The notes: generated by a model from the sequence alone, not told the origin. DNA of 64,000 nucleotides from Dehalococcoidia bacterium (GCA_030619685.1 JAUXAX010000006.1:1-64000), one strand, 5' to 3'; positions 35,642 to 45,548 are shown, numbered from the stretch's first letter. Translations and numbers: made by a program.

Positions 35642-37099
35642 ATGAACCTTAAACAGCAGCTAGACTGTCTATTCGATCCTCCATCGGTGGCGGTGATCGG
35701 GGCATCCAATGCACTGGGCAAATGGGGATTTCACATCCTCAGCATCCTGTTAGCCAAGGGGGGGAGGGAGCTCTATGCCATTAACAGGAATGAAGCTGAA
35801 GTGCAAGGGTTGAAGGCTTATCGGCGTATCGGGGAGGTGCCTGGCCCGGTGGATTTCGCCGTCATAACGGTGCCGTTTCAGGAGGTTCCTGCAGCGATGG
35901 AGGACTGTGTCGGCAAGGGGGTCAAGGCGGCTGTTATAATCTCTGGCGGGCTTGCCGAGATTGGAGGAGAGGGGGCGAAAATCGAGCAGGAGGTGGTCGA
36001 AATCGCCAAGCGAGGAGGGATACGATTCGTGGGGCCGAACTGCATGGGGCACTTCGATACCTCCTCTGACCTTTTCACTGTACCCTATTTGCCGGCGGTG
36101 AAAAAGGGCTCTTTGGCACTCATCACTCAGAGTGGAAACACGAGCCAGACGATTGTCTACCTAGCATGTGAGATGGGTCTGGGATTCAGCAAGTATATCA
36201 GCAGTGGGAACGAGGCCAATCTACACTTTGAGGACTATTTGGAGTATCTGGGTCAGGATGACGAAACGGAGATTATCCTGGGCTATGTTGAGGGTCTCAG
36301 GGAGGGCAGGCGCTTTTTCGAGCTGGCAAAAGAGATTACCAGGAAGAAGCCTATTGTTATTGTGAAGGCCGGGCAGACGGAGGCTGGCGCCAGGGCAGCG
36401 CGATCGCACACTGCGGCCTTGGCAGGGTCGGATGTGGTCTGCGAGGCGGCATTCAAGCAATCCGGGGTAATTAGGGTAGAGGAGGTTAGCGAACTGATCG
36501 ATGTCGCTTTGGTTCTACTGGGCCAACCTCTGCCCCGGGGAAGGAGGGTAGGGGTGCTATCGACGGGCGGTGGCATGGCGGTAATAGCCGCGGATGCCCT
36601 AATGAGGCACGGTCTGGAACTGCCCCCGCTATCGCCTGCCACGATGAAGAAGCTGAATTCCACTCTATCGCGGAGGTGGTCCCATGGAAACCCGGTTGAA
36701 ACCGGGGGGGACATTTTCAGTTATCCCTGCCTTTGGCCGCTGATAGAGGATGAGAATATGGATGCCATCCTGATAATCGGTGCCGCTGGGGTGGCTGCTA
36801 GCTATGCCCGGTGGGTCAATCTGCCTTCTTCCCTGAGTGATGCGGTCGATCGATGGATAGAAGCCGCAGAAGACAGTGAGCAGAGAGATGTGGATAAGTT
36901 GATGGAAATGATGAACAGGTATCAGAAGCCAGTGATTATGGCCAACATGGGTATCCCAACCATGAGAAAGGGGGAAGTGTACAAGAAGCTGGAACGCAAC
37001 TACATCCCCCCTTACCTAACGCCGGAGAGAGCGGCCAAAGCGCTCGCTCACCTGGTAGAGTATAGTGAGTACCTGGGCGCAGCAAGAGGAAGAGGATAG
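35642..37099 (+). CDS. NDP-forming acyl-CoA synthetase, CoA-binding/ligase subunit
   Basis: This 485-residue protein resembles the alpha-type half of ADP-forming acetate-CoA ligase. It has a CoA-binding Rossmann domain ([15 protein letters not shown] near residue 16), two succinyl-CoA-ligase-like domains ([23 protein letters not shown]), and the [12 protein letters not shown] loop containing the probable phospho-histidine. Such enzymes conserve thioester energy as ATP. The ATP-grasp half (beta) is not adjacent. ATG 35642 fits the domain start; ATG 35582 is in frame upstream. It shares one base with gatA. Confidence 0.85.
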   Translation: MNLKQQLDCLFDPPSVAVIGASNALGKWGFHILSILLAKGGRELYAINRNEAEVQGLKAYRRIGEVPGPVDFAVITVPFQEVPAAMEDCVGKGVKAAVIISGGLAEIGGEGAKIEQEVVEIAKRGGIRFVGPNCMGHFDTSSDLFTVPYLPAVKKGSLALITQSGNTSQTIVYLACEMGLGFSKYISSGNEANLHFEDYLEYLGQDDETEIILGYVEGLREGRRFFELAKEITRKKPIVIVKAGQTEAGARAARSHTAALAGSDVVCEAAFKQSGVIRVEEVSELIDVALVLLGQPLPRGRRVGVLSTGGGMAVIAADALMRHGLELPPLSPATMKKLNSTLSRRWSHGNPVETGGDIFSYPCLWPLIEDENMDAILIIGAAGVAASYARWVNLPSSLSDAVDRWIEAAEDSEQRDVDKLMEMMNRYQKPVIMANMGIPTMRKGEVYKKLERNYIPPYLTPERAAKALAHLVEYSEYLGAARGRG

Positions 37100-38556
37100 T
37101 GGCGAAATACGACCTTACGATTCATGAAGCACACCAGCTATTGAAAAAGGGCGAGGTATCGTCGGTCGAGCTGACCAAGTCAGTGCTTGAGCGCGTTGGT
37201 GAGGTTGAGGGCAAGGTTCGCTCCTTCGTCACTGTTACCGAAGAGTCGGCGCTTGCTCAGGCTCGGCAGGCTGATGAGCGCATCAAGGCCGGTGAGTTTT
37301 CCCCACTGACCGGTATTCCGGCGGTGATCAAGGACAATATGTGTACCAAAGGGACAACCACTACCTGCTCCTCGAAGATGTTGGAGGACTTTGTTCCTCC
37401 TTACGACGCCACCGTGGTTGAGAAGTTGAATACCCTGGGTATGGTGATGGTGGGCAAAGGAAATATGGATGAGTTCGCTATGGGTTCCTCTAACGAGCAC
37501 TCCGCATTCTACCCTACCCGTAACCCCTGGGATCTGGACCGCGTACCCGGTGGCAGCAGTGGAGGGCCGGCAGCCGCGGTAGCTGCTGGGGAGGCTATCT
37601 ATGCTCTGGGCTCAGATACCGGGGGCAGCATACGCCAGCCTGCGGGCTTCTGCAATATCGTTGGGCTCAAGCCCACCTATGGGCGGGTTTCGAGGTATGG
37701 CCTGGTTGCCTTCGCCAGCTCCTTTGACCAGATCGGGCCGTTGACTAAGGACGTGACCGATTGCGCTCTGGTGCTGAACGCCATTGCCGGTCACGATCTT
37801 GGGGATTCTACCTCCGTTGATCAACCGGTGCCTGATTACACGAAGTCGCTTATCTCTGACCTGCAGGGGCTGCGAATCGGAGTGCCCAAGGAGTACTTCG
37901 TTGAGGGCATGGAGAGCGGCGTGGAGCAGGTCGTGCGGCAAGCCATTGGCAAGCTGGAGGGGCTCGGGGCTGAGGTGGACTGGGAGGTCTCACTGCCCAA
38001 TACCCCGGCTGCGCTTGCCTGCTACTATATCATCGCTCCCTCCGAGGCCATGGCCAACCTCGCGCGTTACGATGGGGTGAAATATGGCTTTTCCGCGCGC
38101 GATGCGGAGAATATGTGGGACGCTATGGAGAAGACGCGACAGTACGGATTCGGGGCCGAGGTGAAGCGACGGATAATGCTGGGGACCTATGCCCTCTCCG
38201 CTGGTTATTATGAGGCTTACTATCTCAAGGCCCAGAAGGTGCGTACTTTGATCACCAGGGAATTCGCTGACGCTTTTGCCAGGTGTGATGTTTTGGTTAC
38301 TCCCACTTCTCCTACAGTGCCATTCAGTATCGGGGAGAAGGTGGATGACCCACTCCAGATGTATCTCAGTGATGTCTGTACCCTGCCCATAAACATCGCT
38401 GGCATCCCTGGGATATCAGTGCCCGCGGGATTTATCGATGGTCTCCCTGTGGGCATGCAGATCCTGGGCAAGCCGTTCTCAGAGGAGATGGTGCTTCGGG
38501 TTGCCTTCGCCTATGAGCAGGCGACGGGGTGGGGGCAGAGACGGCCGGAGATTTAG
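37099..38556 (+). CDS. gatA: Asp/Glu-tRNA amidotransferase subunit A
   Basis: This 485-residue amidase generates ammonia from glutamine for tRNA amidation. The Ser-cisSer-Lys triad is visible: K78 (AVIKDN), S153 ([10 protein letters not shown]) and S177 ([11 protein letters not shown]). It begins with GTG overlapping the previous stop codon and runs straight into the next gene, so the operon is translationally coupled. Chloroflexota commonly lack a glutaminyl- or asparaginyl-tRNA synthetase, which would make this essential; that is inference. Confidence 0.96.
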   Translation: MAKYDLTIHEAHQLLKKGEVSSVELTKSVLERVGEVEGKVRSFVTVTEESALAQARQADERIKAGEFSPLTGIPAVIKDNMCTKGTTTTCSSKMLEDFVPPYDATVVEKLNTLGMVMVGKGNMDEFAMGSSNEHSAFYPTRNPWDLDRVPGGSSGGPAAAVAAGEAIYALGSDTGGSIRQPAGFCNIVGLKPTYGRVSRYGLVAFASSFDQIGPLTKDVTDCALVLNAIAGHDLGDSTSVDQPVPDYTKSLISDLQGLRIGVPKEYFVEGMESGVEQVVRQAIGKLEGLGAEVDWEVSLPNTPAALACYYIIAPSEAMANLARYDGVKYGFSARDAENMWDAMEKTRQYGFGAEVKRRIMLGTYALSAGYYEAYYLKAQKVRTLITREFADAFARCDVLVTPTSPTVPFSIGEKVDDPLQMYLSDVCTLPINIAGIPGISVPAGFIDGLPVGMQILGKPFSEEMVLRVAFAYEQATGWGQRRPEI

Positions 38557-38823
38557 ATGGAACGTGAGCCGGTACAGGTTGCCTGCTACTCTGGTCATAC
38601 CTACGCCCAGCGGCCGCTTTCGTTCATCTGGGACGATACAGAGTTGAGGGTGAAAAAGGTTGAAAAAGAGTGGCAGGAGCCTGGAGAAAAGCATTTTCGA
38701 ATACGCACTGAGGATGACAGAATGTTCGAGCTTTGCTATTATGAGGCCAGCGACCGGTGGCTGGCCACTGAATGGTTGTCGAAGAGTGCAAAGGGGGGAA
38801 GAGATGAAAAGGGAAGTCCTTGA
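38557..38823 (+). CDS. Small conserved protein, DUF6504-like
   Basis: This 88-residue protein has the pattern CYSGHTYAQRPLSFIWDD ... HFRIRTEDDRMFELCYYEASDRW, which I associate with a small family of unknown function seen in Chloroflexota and Actinobacteria. The strand-rich profile suggests a small beta-barrel. It starts at the base after the gatA stop and overlaps the next gene by 20 bp, so it belongs to the same operon. Confidence 0.7.
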   Translation: MEREPVQVACYSGHTYAQRPLSFIWDDTELRVKKVEKEWQEPGEKHFRIRTEDDRMFELCYYEASDRWLATEWLSKSAKGGRDEKGSP

Positions 38824-39286
38824 GGTCTTGGAGAAGGACGCCAGAGTGACTTTGAGGCAAATATCTGCCATGACAGGCCTGTCCGTGAAACAGGTACGGA
38901 AAACGATTGAAGAGGCGGAAAAGGATCGCGCTATCGTCAAATACAAAACGGTGGTTAACTGGGAGAAGGCTGGTGAGGAGCGGGTGCAGGCCCTCATTGA
39001 GGTCAGAATCCAGCCGCAGAAGGATGTCGGCTTCGATGCTATCGCCGAGCGGATTTATCGCTTCCCTGAGGCGAATTCGGTCTATCTGGTCTCTGGGGCC
39101 TACGATCTGGCTGTCTTTGTGGTAGCCAGGACGGAACGTGAGGTGGCCAGCTTCGTCTCTGAGAAGCTCGCTTCACTGGAGTCGGTGCAGGGTACTGTGA
39201 CTCACTTCTTCCTCAAGCCATACAAACAGGATGGAGTGATTCTCGAGGGCGAGGAAAAGGTGCGGCGAGAGCCGCTAACATTATAG
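38804..39286 (+). CDS. Lrp/AsnC-family transcriptional regulator
   Basis: This 160-residue regulator has an N-terminal HTH (VTLRQISAMTGLSVKQVRKTIE) and a C-terminal RAM effector domain (VYLVSGAYDLAVFVVA). Lrp/AsnC proteins sense amino acids and often control aminotransferase genes; the next gene, 16 bp downstream, is one. ATG 38804 is chosen for its AGGGGGG site and the position of the HTH; the longer frame overlaps the upstream gene. Control of this operon is inference. Confidence 0.88.
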   Translation: MKREVLEVLEKDARVTLRQISAMTGLSVKQVRKTIEEAEKDRAIVKYKTVVNWEKAGEERVQALIEVRIQPQKDVGFDAIAERIYRFPEANSVYLVSGAYDLAVFVVARTEREVASFVSEKLASLESVQGTVTHFFLKPYKQDGVILEGEEKVRREPLTL

Positions 39287-39302
39287 GTAGAGGAGGCTTT
39301 TC

Positions 39303-40499
39303 ATGTCAGCCAGGCCCGTAGGCCGTTCCAGGCGTGCCCGCGGAATCATCTCGCAGCGAGTCGAGAGGCTCTCCGCTTCGGGCATCAGGAAATTCTTTGA
39401 CCTGTTGTCCACGATGGAGGATGTCATTTCGTTGGGAGTCGGCGAGCCCGACTTCGCCACACCCTGGCATATCAGTGAGGCTGCCATTTCCGGTATCGAG
39501 AAGGGATATACGATGTATACCTCCAACCGGGGGATGCCGGAACTGAGGCACGAGCTTTCGCGAAACCTGGGTGCGCGCTACGGGCTGGAATATGACCCAG
39601 AAAGCGAACTCTTGATCACTGTGGGCGTGAGCGAGGGGCTGGATTTGGCGATGAGGGCTATCCTAAACCCCGGGGACGAGGTCATTTCCCCTGAGCCTAC
39701 CTATGTCTCCTATGACTCATGCGTTGTCCTGGCGGGGGGAGTATTCGTACCGGTGCCAACAACCGCCGAGAACGAATTCAGGGTTAAGGCGGCTGATATC
39801 GAGGAACGGGTCACCGGCTGCACCAAAGCTATTCTTCTGGGGTATCCCAATAACCCAACCGGTGCGGTGATGGAGAGAGCCGACCTTGAAGAGATAGCCG
39901 AGGTAGCCCAGAGGCGTGACTTGATAGTGATCTCGGACGAGATATATGACCAACTCGTTTACGGGGTTAAGCATACCTGTTTCGCCAGCCTTCCCCAGAT
40001 GAGGCAGCGCACAATCCACCTCGGAGGCTTCTCCAAATCATACGCTATGACCGGGTGGCGGGTAGGCTATGCTGCGGCCTCAGCAGAGATCATCGAGGCG
40101 ATGACCAAGATCCACCAGTATACTATGCTGTGTGCCCCCATAACGGGACAGATGGCAGCTATCGAGGCACTGAAGTCTGGGGAGACCTCCGTCAGGGAAA
40201 TGGTTGCCGACTACGACCGGCGGCGCCGGGTGATGGTAAAAGGGCTGAACGCTATCGGGCTCTCCTGCTTTGAGCCGAAGGGTGCGTTCTATGCCTTCCC
40301 TTCAGTCAAGGTAACCGGTCTCTCCTCTCAAGAATTCGCCGAGAAGCTTCTCATCGAGGAGAGGGTAGCGGTGGTCCCCGGGTCGGCTTTTGGGGAGTGT
40401 GGGGAGGGATATGTGCGCTGTTGCTATGCCACCGCGCTTGACGATATAAGGGAGGCGCTGAGGCGAATGAGGCGGTTTGTGCAGAGGCACAGGTTATAG
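39303..40499 (+). CDS. Class I/II aminotransferase (PLP-dependent)
   Basis: This 398-residue fold-type I enzyme has LGYPNNPTGA, SDEIYDQLVY and the PLP-binding lysine in GGFSKSYAMTGWRVGY. It resembles aspartate/aromatic aminotransferases (AspC/PatA group). It is the last gene of the gatC operon and is next to an AsnC regulator, which fits amino-acid-responsive control. The amino donor is undetermined. Confidence 0.9.
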   Translation: MSARPVGRSRRARGIISQRVERLSASGIRKFFDLLSTMEDVISLGVGEPDFATPWHISEAAISGIEKGYTMYTSNRGMPELRHELSRNLGARYGLEYDPESELLITVGVSEGLDLAMRAILNPGDEVISPEPTYVSYDSCVVLAGGVFVPVPTTAENEFRVKAADIEERVTGCTKAILLGYPNNPTGAVMERADLEEIAEVAQRRDLIVISDEIYDQLVYGVKHTCFASLPQMRQRTIHLGGFSKSYAMTGWRVGYAAASAEIIEAMTKIHQYTMLCAPITGQMAAIEALKSGETSVREMVADYDRRRRVMVKGLNAIGLSCFEPKGAFYAFPSVKVTGLSSQEFAEKLLIEERVAVVPGSAFGECGEGYVRCCYATALDDIREALRRMRRFVQRHRL

Positions 40500-40558
40500 G
40501 GGGCCGATCCCGTGCCGCGAGACAATCTGCTCGAAGCGCTTGCAAGGTGCTGGAAGGT

Positions 40559-40587
40559 TTGACCCCAAGATACTGACGCGCTATAAT
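40559..40587 (+). promoter_or_regulatory. Promoter of the tRNA cluster
   Basis: TTGACC (40559-40564), a 17-nt spacer and a perfect TATAAT (40582-40587). Transcription would start near 40594, about 45 bases before tRNA-Leu. Confidence 0.75.
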
Positions 40588-40638
40588 TACGTCTGGAGCA
40601 GGCTGCCTGCAACTACTCTCTATCGACAGCGTGTATAA

Positions 40639-40721
40639 GCCGGAGTGGCGGAATGGCAGACGCGCTACGTTCAGGGCGTAGTGTCCGCGAGGGCGTGGGA
40701 GTTCAAATCTCCCCTCCGGCA
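40639..40721 (+). tRNA. tRNA-Leu (anticodon CAG)
   Basis: Acceptor stem GCCGGAG/CTCCGGC, anticodon stem CTACG/CGTAG enclosing TTCAGGG (anticodon CAG), a long class II variable arm, and T loop GTTCAAATC. CCA is not encoded (CTT follows the discriminator A). Confidence 0.95.
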
Positions 40722-40773
40722 CTTGCTAGTGGGGTGATGAGCTTTCTGAGGTAGAGAAGGGTTTGCAAGAAAA

Positions 40774-40850
40774 GCGCTTGTAGCTCAGTAGGATAGAGCG
40801 CAGCCCTGCGGAGGCTGAGGTCGTGGGTTCGAGCCCCGCCAAGCGCGCCA
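40774..40850 (+). tRNA. tRNA-Arg (anticodon GCG)
   Basis: Acceptor stem GCGCTTG/CAAGCGC, anticodon stem CAGCC/GGCTG around loop CTGCGGA, giving anticodon GCG (reads CGC and CGU). CCA is encoded. Most bacteria use ACG, edited to inosine, for this box. Confidence 0.93.
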
Positions 40851-40852
40851 GT

Positions 40853-40928
40853 GGGCGATTAGCTCAGAGGTGAGAGCGTCTGTTTTACACACAGAAAGTC
40901 GCAGGTTCAAGTCCTGCATCGCCCACCA
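40853..40928 (+). tRNA. tRNA-Val (anticodon TAC)
   Basis: Acceptor stem GGGCGAT/ATCGCCC, anticodon stem TCTGT/ACAGA around TTTACAC (anticodon TAC), T arm GCAGG/CCTGC, encoded CCA. It is intact. Partial copies of a tRNA-Val 3' half lie at 48.1 and 52.2 kb in the same orientation. Confidence 0.96.
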
Positions 40929-41040
40929 TGTTTGCTCTCTTCACCTTCCTCCTTTTCCCTCTAGCTAATTAAGTGCCCTTTGTATTTCCAAGGCTAACGC
41001 CACCAAACGCCCAATGTCAACACCTCAGTAGGAACCATAC

Positions 41041-42357
41041 CTACCAATCCGGCGAAAAGTGGGACTTGTCAAATTCCTTCGACTTGTAGCGCTCCCATCT
41101 CGGTAAAACCTCCCGGTAGATCCCAAGCCTAATAGCGACTAGCTTTGCAGCTCTGATAAGCATAATCCTGAGCATCCTCGGCCTACTGAGCAGTGCTTTC
41201 ATCAATGCAGCAACAGTTGCAGTCAGTGTGGGTGGGCATCCGTCGATTCTGGTAGCATTAGGTAGATCCGCGTTGCTTCTAAGTGCACAGTTGCCGTAGA
41301 GTAGAGCGTTAGGGGTATCCGGTGTCGGCCTCAACTCCAGCCCGTAGCACAACTCCGCGCCGCCGAAGTCGAGATGGGGATTGTCTTTGGCGAGTATTGC
41401 CAGCGCTAGAGCGAGTGTGGCACCGCACCCGGAGCACATAGTCTTCCCAGGAGAGGGAGCTGAAAGTCCGGTCACTCCTGCAGGGGCCAACAGTTCCGCG
41501 TCTGGTTCAAAGTGCCATTCTAGTTGCTCTTTCAGGGGCTCTATGCTTTCCCCCTTGATTTCAATCTGACTTATGTCAAAAGACCGGTTATTCCTCTGGG
41601 CAAACACCATCAGATGCTCAACCTCTGAGGGATCGATACCCAGTACGGTCGTTGCGACGACATCGCCCTCGAATATGTCGGTGCCCGCTATCACCAAATC
41701 CTTGCGGTGGGCCACCCCTGCAAGAGTCTCCGGACCTTTTTCCAGCATGTAGGTTCCGTCGATTATGACCAGGTCGCTCTGGACACTTTCGTTCAGGAGA
41801 GCGACTAGCTCCTCCAGTCGGTTGCTGAGGTGGAACCGTCTCTTGGAACCTTTGCTCAGACATCCCTTCATGTTCTTGAAGCCCAAAGAGACTTTGGTCT
41901 GAAAGTGCGTTTTCAGTACCGGTACGTTTATCAAGAAGTCCGCCTGTAACGCATCTCGGCAGACTTGAACCTTCGTCCCTTCCAGATCTAGCTCGTCAAA
42001 GGGACCTTCGTTGAAGTCAATGAGCTTGACTCCGTATTTCGCAGCCACCTTGTCGGTGCCCGAACCCCTGAAACCCCTCTTGGTATGAGGCTCAAGTTCA
42101 TCAAGTATGCCAGTTATGCTACCTTCCCCTATAGAGATATCTCCGCAACCGTATTCGAGTAGCAACTGTATGATTAGGTCTATGATCCTTGTGGTGGTCA
42201 CCATCCCATAGGGAGGCATCATCGGATGCCGGAAACAGTTGTTGGGCTTTATTAGCACTCTGCTGTCGCTGCTGAGTTTGGCAAAGCCATTGCACAACTC
42301 GAGAGCGCTGCGAAGGGAATCCAGGGAGCCATCAAACTTAACTAGCGATACCGTCAT
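41041..42357 (-). CDS. DUF362-domain protein
   Basis: This 438-residue protein carries the DUF362 pattern: VLIKPNNCF near residue 35, ADFLINVPVLKTH, LGFKNMKGCLSKG and IIDGTYMLEKGP. DUF362 proteins are often ferredoxin-like redox proteins, but here no C-x2-C-x2-C-x3-C cluster motif is seen; only CSGCG in the middle. A C-terminal Arg/Lys-rich tail follows a hydrophobic helix. The gene overlaps the condensation-domain gene by four bases (ATGA), so the two are coupled. Function unknown. Confidence 0.8.
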   Translation of the reverse strand: MTVSLVKFDGSLDSLRSALELCNGFAKLSSDSRVLIKPNNCFRHPMMPPYGMVTTTRIIDLIIQLLLEYGCGDISIGEGSITGILDELEPHTKRGFRGSGTDKVAAKYGVKLIDFNEGPFDELDLEGTKVQVCRDALQADFLINVPVLKTHFQTKVSLGFKNMKGCLSKGSKRRFHLSNRLEELVALLNESVQSDLVIIDGTYMLEKGPETLAGVAHRKDLVIAGTDIFEGDVVATTVLGIDPSEVEHLMVFAQRNNRSFDISQIEIKGESIEPLKEQLEWHFEPDAELLAPAGVTGLSAPSPGKTMCSGCGATLALALAILAKDNPHLDFGGAELCYGLELRPTPDTPNALLYGNCALRSNADLPNATRIDGCPPTLTATVAALMKALLSRPRMLRIMLIRAAKLVAIRLGIYREVLPRWERYKSKEFDKSHFSPDW

Positions 42358-43769
42358 GTTTCGTCAGGTGCCAGCTGATAGTTCTTTGCCTCTTTGACAT
42401 AGAGGTCCAGGAACCCCCGAGCCTTTTCCTTGGAGAACAGGGCCGGTCTGTAAGTGAGGCAGATCGCTAGGTTCTTGTTGTATTCACATGCAGCGAGGCT
42501 CAAACCCATCGGAGATACCACGGGTGCCAACCCAGCAACAAGAGCGATCCTGGAGGTGCCGATGCTCGTCACAGCTGGTTCCTCGGAGCCCGCTTTTGGC
42601 CAGATCAAACCGACGTTGGTGAAGACAATGCTATCGATATAGGTTTGAGTGACTATCAAGAACCTGCACCCTGCCTTCATAAGCGGCAGCGGGAGACGAG
42701 AGCAGAAATAGAAGAAATAGATGAGCGAGCAAGCCATTCTATCCTTGGTCGCTCGGATGCCGTATGATCTTACTCTTCTTAGAAGCTCTGTGGGAGCAGC
42801 CCTATCCGCAGGTGTGGTCGATGGAGAGATCCAGGAAGCCTGATTTGAAACGACGCGCCGAAACACCTTCGGACTGACATTAACCGGAACCATTATGCGT
42901 ATCCTCTTGCTGGGTTTGCCATGCATGCTATTCCACTTCTCCACGGCTCTGTAGCATGCCGACAGGAGAATATCGTGTAGTTCAACACCGACTGATCCCG
43001 CTCTGGACTGGATCTCTTCCAGCTCCCGTGCGCCTATGGCCTCAAGATGGAAGTGCAATTCTCTTGAGTTCCCTGACTTGTCGTGGAAAACGCGTGTTGG
43101 TGGACGTAAGGCGGCTATGACAAACCGATGGAATAGAGACGAGATCATCTTGAGGTAGTAGCGCGGCACTCTGCGCCGTTGGCTGTTGGCGAATTCCAGC
43201 AACTCGTCGCCTTTATGAGATGAGCGTATATCCTCGCCTGATTCCGAGTCGTCAGGAACCGTCCCGTTGTAACTATCGATGACGTGCCTGATGAATAGAG
43301 TCACGCGCAATCCGTCCGCTGCAGAGTGATGGAAGGCGAAAACGAGCCAAGATTCAGCCTCGTTCCTTTTGAGAAGAAGGGCCCGAACTGGGAATCCCGT
43401 TCTGATATCCATGGGCTCGTTCATCCATTGGCAGATATATCTTTCACAGTCTGCGTCCTGGAGTTCCGTCAAGTCTTGGACGGTCAACACCCCGCCTCTG
43501 AGATCGTCTTGTATTTCGCGAAGGGTTCTCAACCATCTTCTCTGCAGAATCGTTCTCATGACAGGATGGGCTTCCTGGGCAGATTCTATTCCCCGACTCA
43601 ATCTGGCCGGCTCCACTCCCCCTTCGAGTCTTAGAATTGCGTGGATTCGCATGGTCTCGCCTATTCCATCAAGAGCTAGCAAGCATTTGTCAACGCAATT
43701 CAGAGGTATTAATCTGCGGCTTCTACTCGCATTCCTTCCCCTAGATTGAACCCGGTGGAAGCTGGTCAT
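42354..43769 (-). CDS. Condensation-domain acyltransferase-like protein
   Basis: This 471-residue member of the CoA-dependent acyltransferase/NRPS-condensation superfamily has active-site motif HHSAADG, matching HHxxxDG, and a structural region near VNVSPKVFRRVVSNQ. Stand-alone proteins of this type make lipid or polyketide esters (WS/DGAT, PapA) or amide bonds. No carrier protein or adenylation gene is adjacent. It is coupled to the DUF362 gene downstream, which suggests a two-protein pathway. The substrate is not predictable by eye. Confidence 0.82.
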   Translation of the reverse strand: MTSFHRVQSRGRNASRSRRLIPLNCVDKCLLALDGIGETMRIHAILRLEGGVEPARLSRGIESAQEAHPVMRTILQRRWLRTLREIQDDLRGGVLTVQDLTELQDADCERYICQWMNEPMDIRTGFPVRALLLKRNEAESWLVFAFHHSAADGLRVTLFIRHVIDSYNGTVPDDSESGEDIRSSHKGDELLEFANSQRRRVPRYYLKMISSLFHRFVIAALRPPTRVFHDKSGNSRELHFHLEAIGARELEEIQSRAGSVGVELHDILLSACYRAVEKWNSMHGKPSKRIRIMVPVNVSPKVFRRVVSNQASWISPSTTPADRAAPTELLRRVRSYGIRATKDRMACSLIYFFYFCSRLPLPLMKAGCRFLIVTQTYIDSIVFTNVGLIWPKAGSEEPAVTSIGTSRIALVAGLAPVVSPMGLSLAACEYNKNLAICLTYRPALFSKEKARGFLDLYVKEAKNYQLAPDET

Positions 43770-44417
43770 TGTGACTCTCCGCGGTATTATCAGCCTACCC
43801 TGCCGTTTCAGAGAAGCTGTTCACCGCACCCGTGTTAGAACTCGTTAGTCTCAATTCTATCGATCCGGCCTTCTAGCAGATTGTCGTCATCTCCTGCAAT
43901 CATCTCGTTGTAGTTCATCCTGGGAGGCACATCGTAATCGATAGTATTGTGCTTGTCAACTCAATGTGTGCAGCGGCCGCGTAGAACTGAGCACGATGAC
44001 GGAAAGGAGAATAGGCTACTCCAACCAGGGAGACCGCGATTAGAACCTGGTTTGCGGCCTTATGTATCTGGAGAGGACTGGAGAAGCCATTTCACCCCTT
44101 TAGCCACTATATAGATTCCTCTTTGATTAGTTTTGAATTCTAACGGCTCCAAGTTTGTAGAATCCTCCCACCCCAGTTGCGGTGTTGGACTTATTGTGAA
44201 CAAACAAAAGAGAAACATGATAGGAGCCTCCATCTAAATCCAATCTAATATGTATTAGACCCATTACGCATTTAGTAGCCGCAAAATGAAGAGGATGGTA
44301 CCGACTATCCTTACGAAATGGCTATCGCATTTGGTACCAAAGTGCTATTGGCGGGTAGTGTCAGTCTGACTATACTTCGATACGTAGACGAATCACTCAA
44401 AGGAGGGCATGACTACT
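43770..44417. other. Intergenic region: short acidic frame, palindrome and duplicated leader
   Basis: A minus-strand frame (43835-43918) encodes a 27-residue acidic peptide starting MNYNEMIAGDDDNLLEGR, without a good ribosome site. TCTAATATGTATTAGA (44244-44259) is a perfect palindrome. From 44311 the sequence is the leader shared with the second coiled-coil gene. Confidence 0.4.
44311..44408 (+). promoter_or_regulatory. Duplicated leader of the first coiled-coil gene
   Basis: This ~100-bp leader (TTACGAAATGGCTAT, GGTACCAAAGTGCTATTGGC, AAAGGAGGG) is repeated with few changes at 45549-45655. In both cases it lies the same distance (107 bp) from the start codon. It probably carries the promoter and ribosome site. 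Confidence 0.55.
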
Positions 44418-45431
44418 ATGTCAAAAGTGGATGGTAAAGCAATAGAAATATGCGGGCAGCAATTCAGGATAGTAAAAAACGGCCTGGATGAAGCCGAAGT
44501 ATCGTCTTTCATTAGCGGTCTGATTGACCAGAATAAGCAGTTCACTGACAAACTGGATAACCTGGACCCCCTGATGCAGTTTGCAGAAAGAATGGTAGCC
44601 GAAGCGGGGAGTCTCGCGGAGGGTATCAAGACAGAGGGAGACAAAAGAGCTAATGAGAAGACTGCCTCTATTATTGCTGAAGCGGAGGACGAAGCCAAAG
44701 GAGATGCTGAGAGAATAATTGGAGAGGCGAAGGAGAGGGCCGAAGTAGAGAAACAGCGTATCCATGAAGAGGCCGAGCATCTGGGCATAGCAGCCAGGAA
44801 AACGATAGAACGTGAGATAAGAGAGAAATTTGGAAGGGTCTGTGAGGAAGTCTTCTCGGAATCTGATTACACCGAGAGGAGTGTGGCTATATCAACGGAA
44901 GACGAAAGTGAGACCCCTCTAGAATCAGAGTTTCAAGCTGCTCCAGTTGATGAGGCAGCGGCGTTTACAGCAGAAACTGAAGACCTTCTTGCCTCAGCCC
45001 GGGAAGAGGAGAGCAAAGAATCTGAAGATGATCAAGATAGGCATGAAGAAACACCGGCTGATGAACTACAGGACCAATTGCCATCTGCTCAGCAAGAAGA
45101 GGGCCAAGAAGAGGGTCACACTCTCTACCAAGGCGCTGTAGAATTAAGGATTCCACCTCCCGTTAGTCTGCAAGGATTAATGAGGATACACAGAAAATTG
45201 AAAAAATATCCTGAAATCGAAGTCATGGATGCCAAAGGATCGGTGGAGGAAGGCACTAACATCGACCTCCATTTGCATACAGGCGTCCCGCTTATACAAA
45301 TCCTTGAGTCGTTCGATGAGGTGAAGAAAGCATCGGATCTTGGAGAAAATGATGATAGGCTTTCTGGCCATTTGATGGCAGATAAACAGCCTGTCAGGAC
45401 AATTGAGCTGGCGGTAAAACAGGTAAACTAA
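44418..45431 (+). CDS. Coiled-coil protein with acidic linker, first tandem copy
   Basis: This 337-residue protein has no signal peptide. It contains: an N-terminal ~45 residues (EICGQQFRIVKNGLDEAEV) reminiscent of DivIVA-type starts; a long Ala/Glu/Lys coiled coil (~45-135) like ATP synthase b-subunit stalks; an acidic low-complexity linker (~150-235); and a C-terminal alpha/beta domain (LYQGAVELRIPPPVSLQG). ATG 44418 is chosen because it matches the start of the second copy and has GGAGG 11 bases upstream; ATG 44409 is in frame but touches the ribosome site. Possibly a scaffold or cell-pole protein; the function is unknown. Confidence 0.75.
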   Translation: MSKVDGKAIEICGQQFRIVKNGLDEAEVSSFISGLIDQNKQFTDKLDNLDPLMQFAERMVAEAGSLAEGIKTEGDKRANEKTASIIAEAEDEAKGDAERIIGEAKERAEVEKQRIHEEAEHLGIAARKTIEREIREKFGRVCEEVFSESDYTERSVAISTEDESETPLESEFQAAPVDEAAAFTAETEDLLASAREEESKESEDDQDRHEETPADELQDQLPSAQQEEGQEEGHTLYQGAVELRIPPPVSLQGLMRIHRKLKKYPEIEVMDAKGSVEEGTNIDLHLHTGVPLIQILESFDEVKKASDLGENDDRLSGHLMADKQPVRTIELAVKQVN

Positions 45432-45548
45432 TTGGCTTTGAGTCTCCTCTGGAATATTGAAGTACCAAGGCATCTCTACCGTTTTATGAAGCACTGCATA
45501 TGCCAAGCTCACCAAATTCTACGCGTTAAAACACTATAGCGATTGTCA

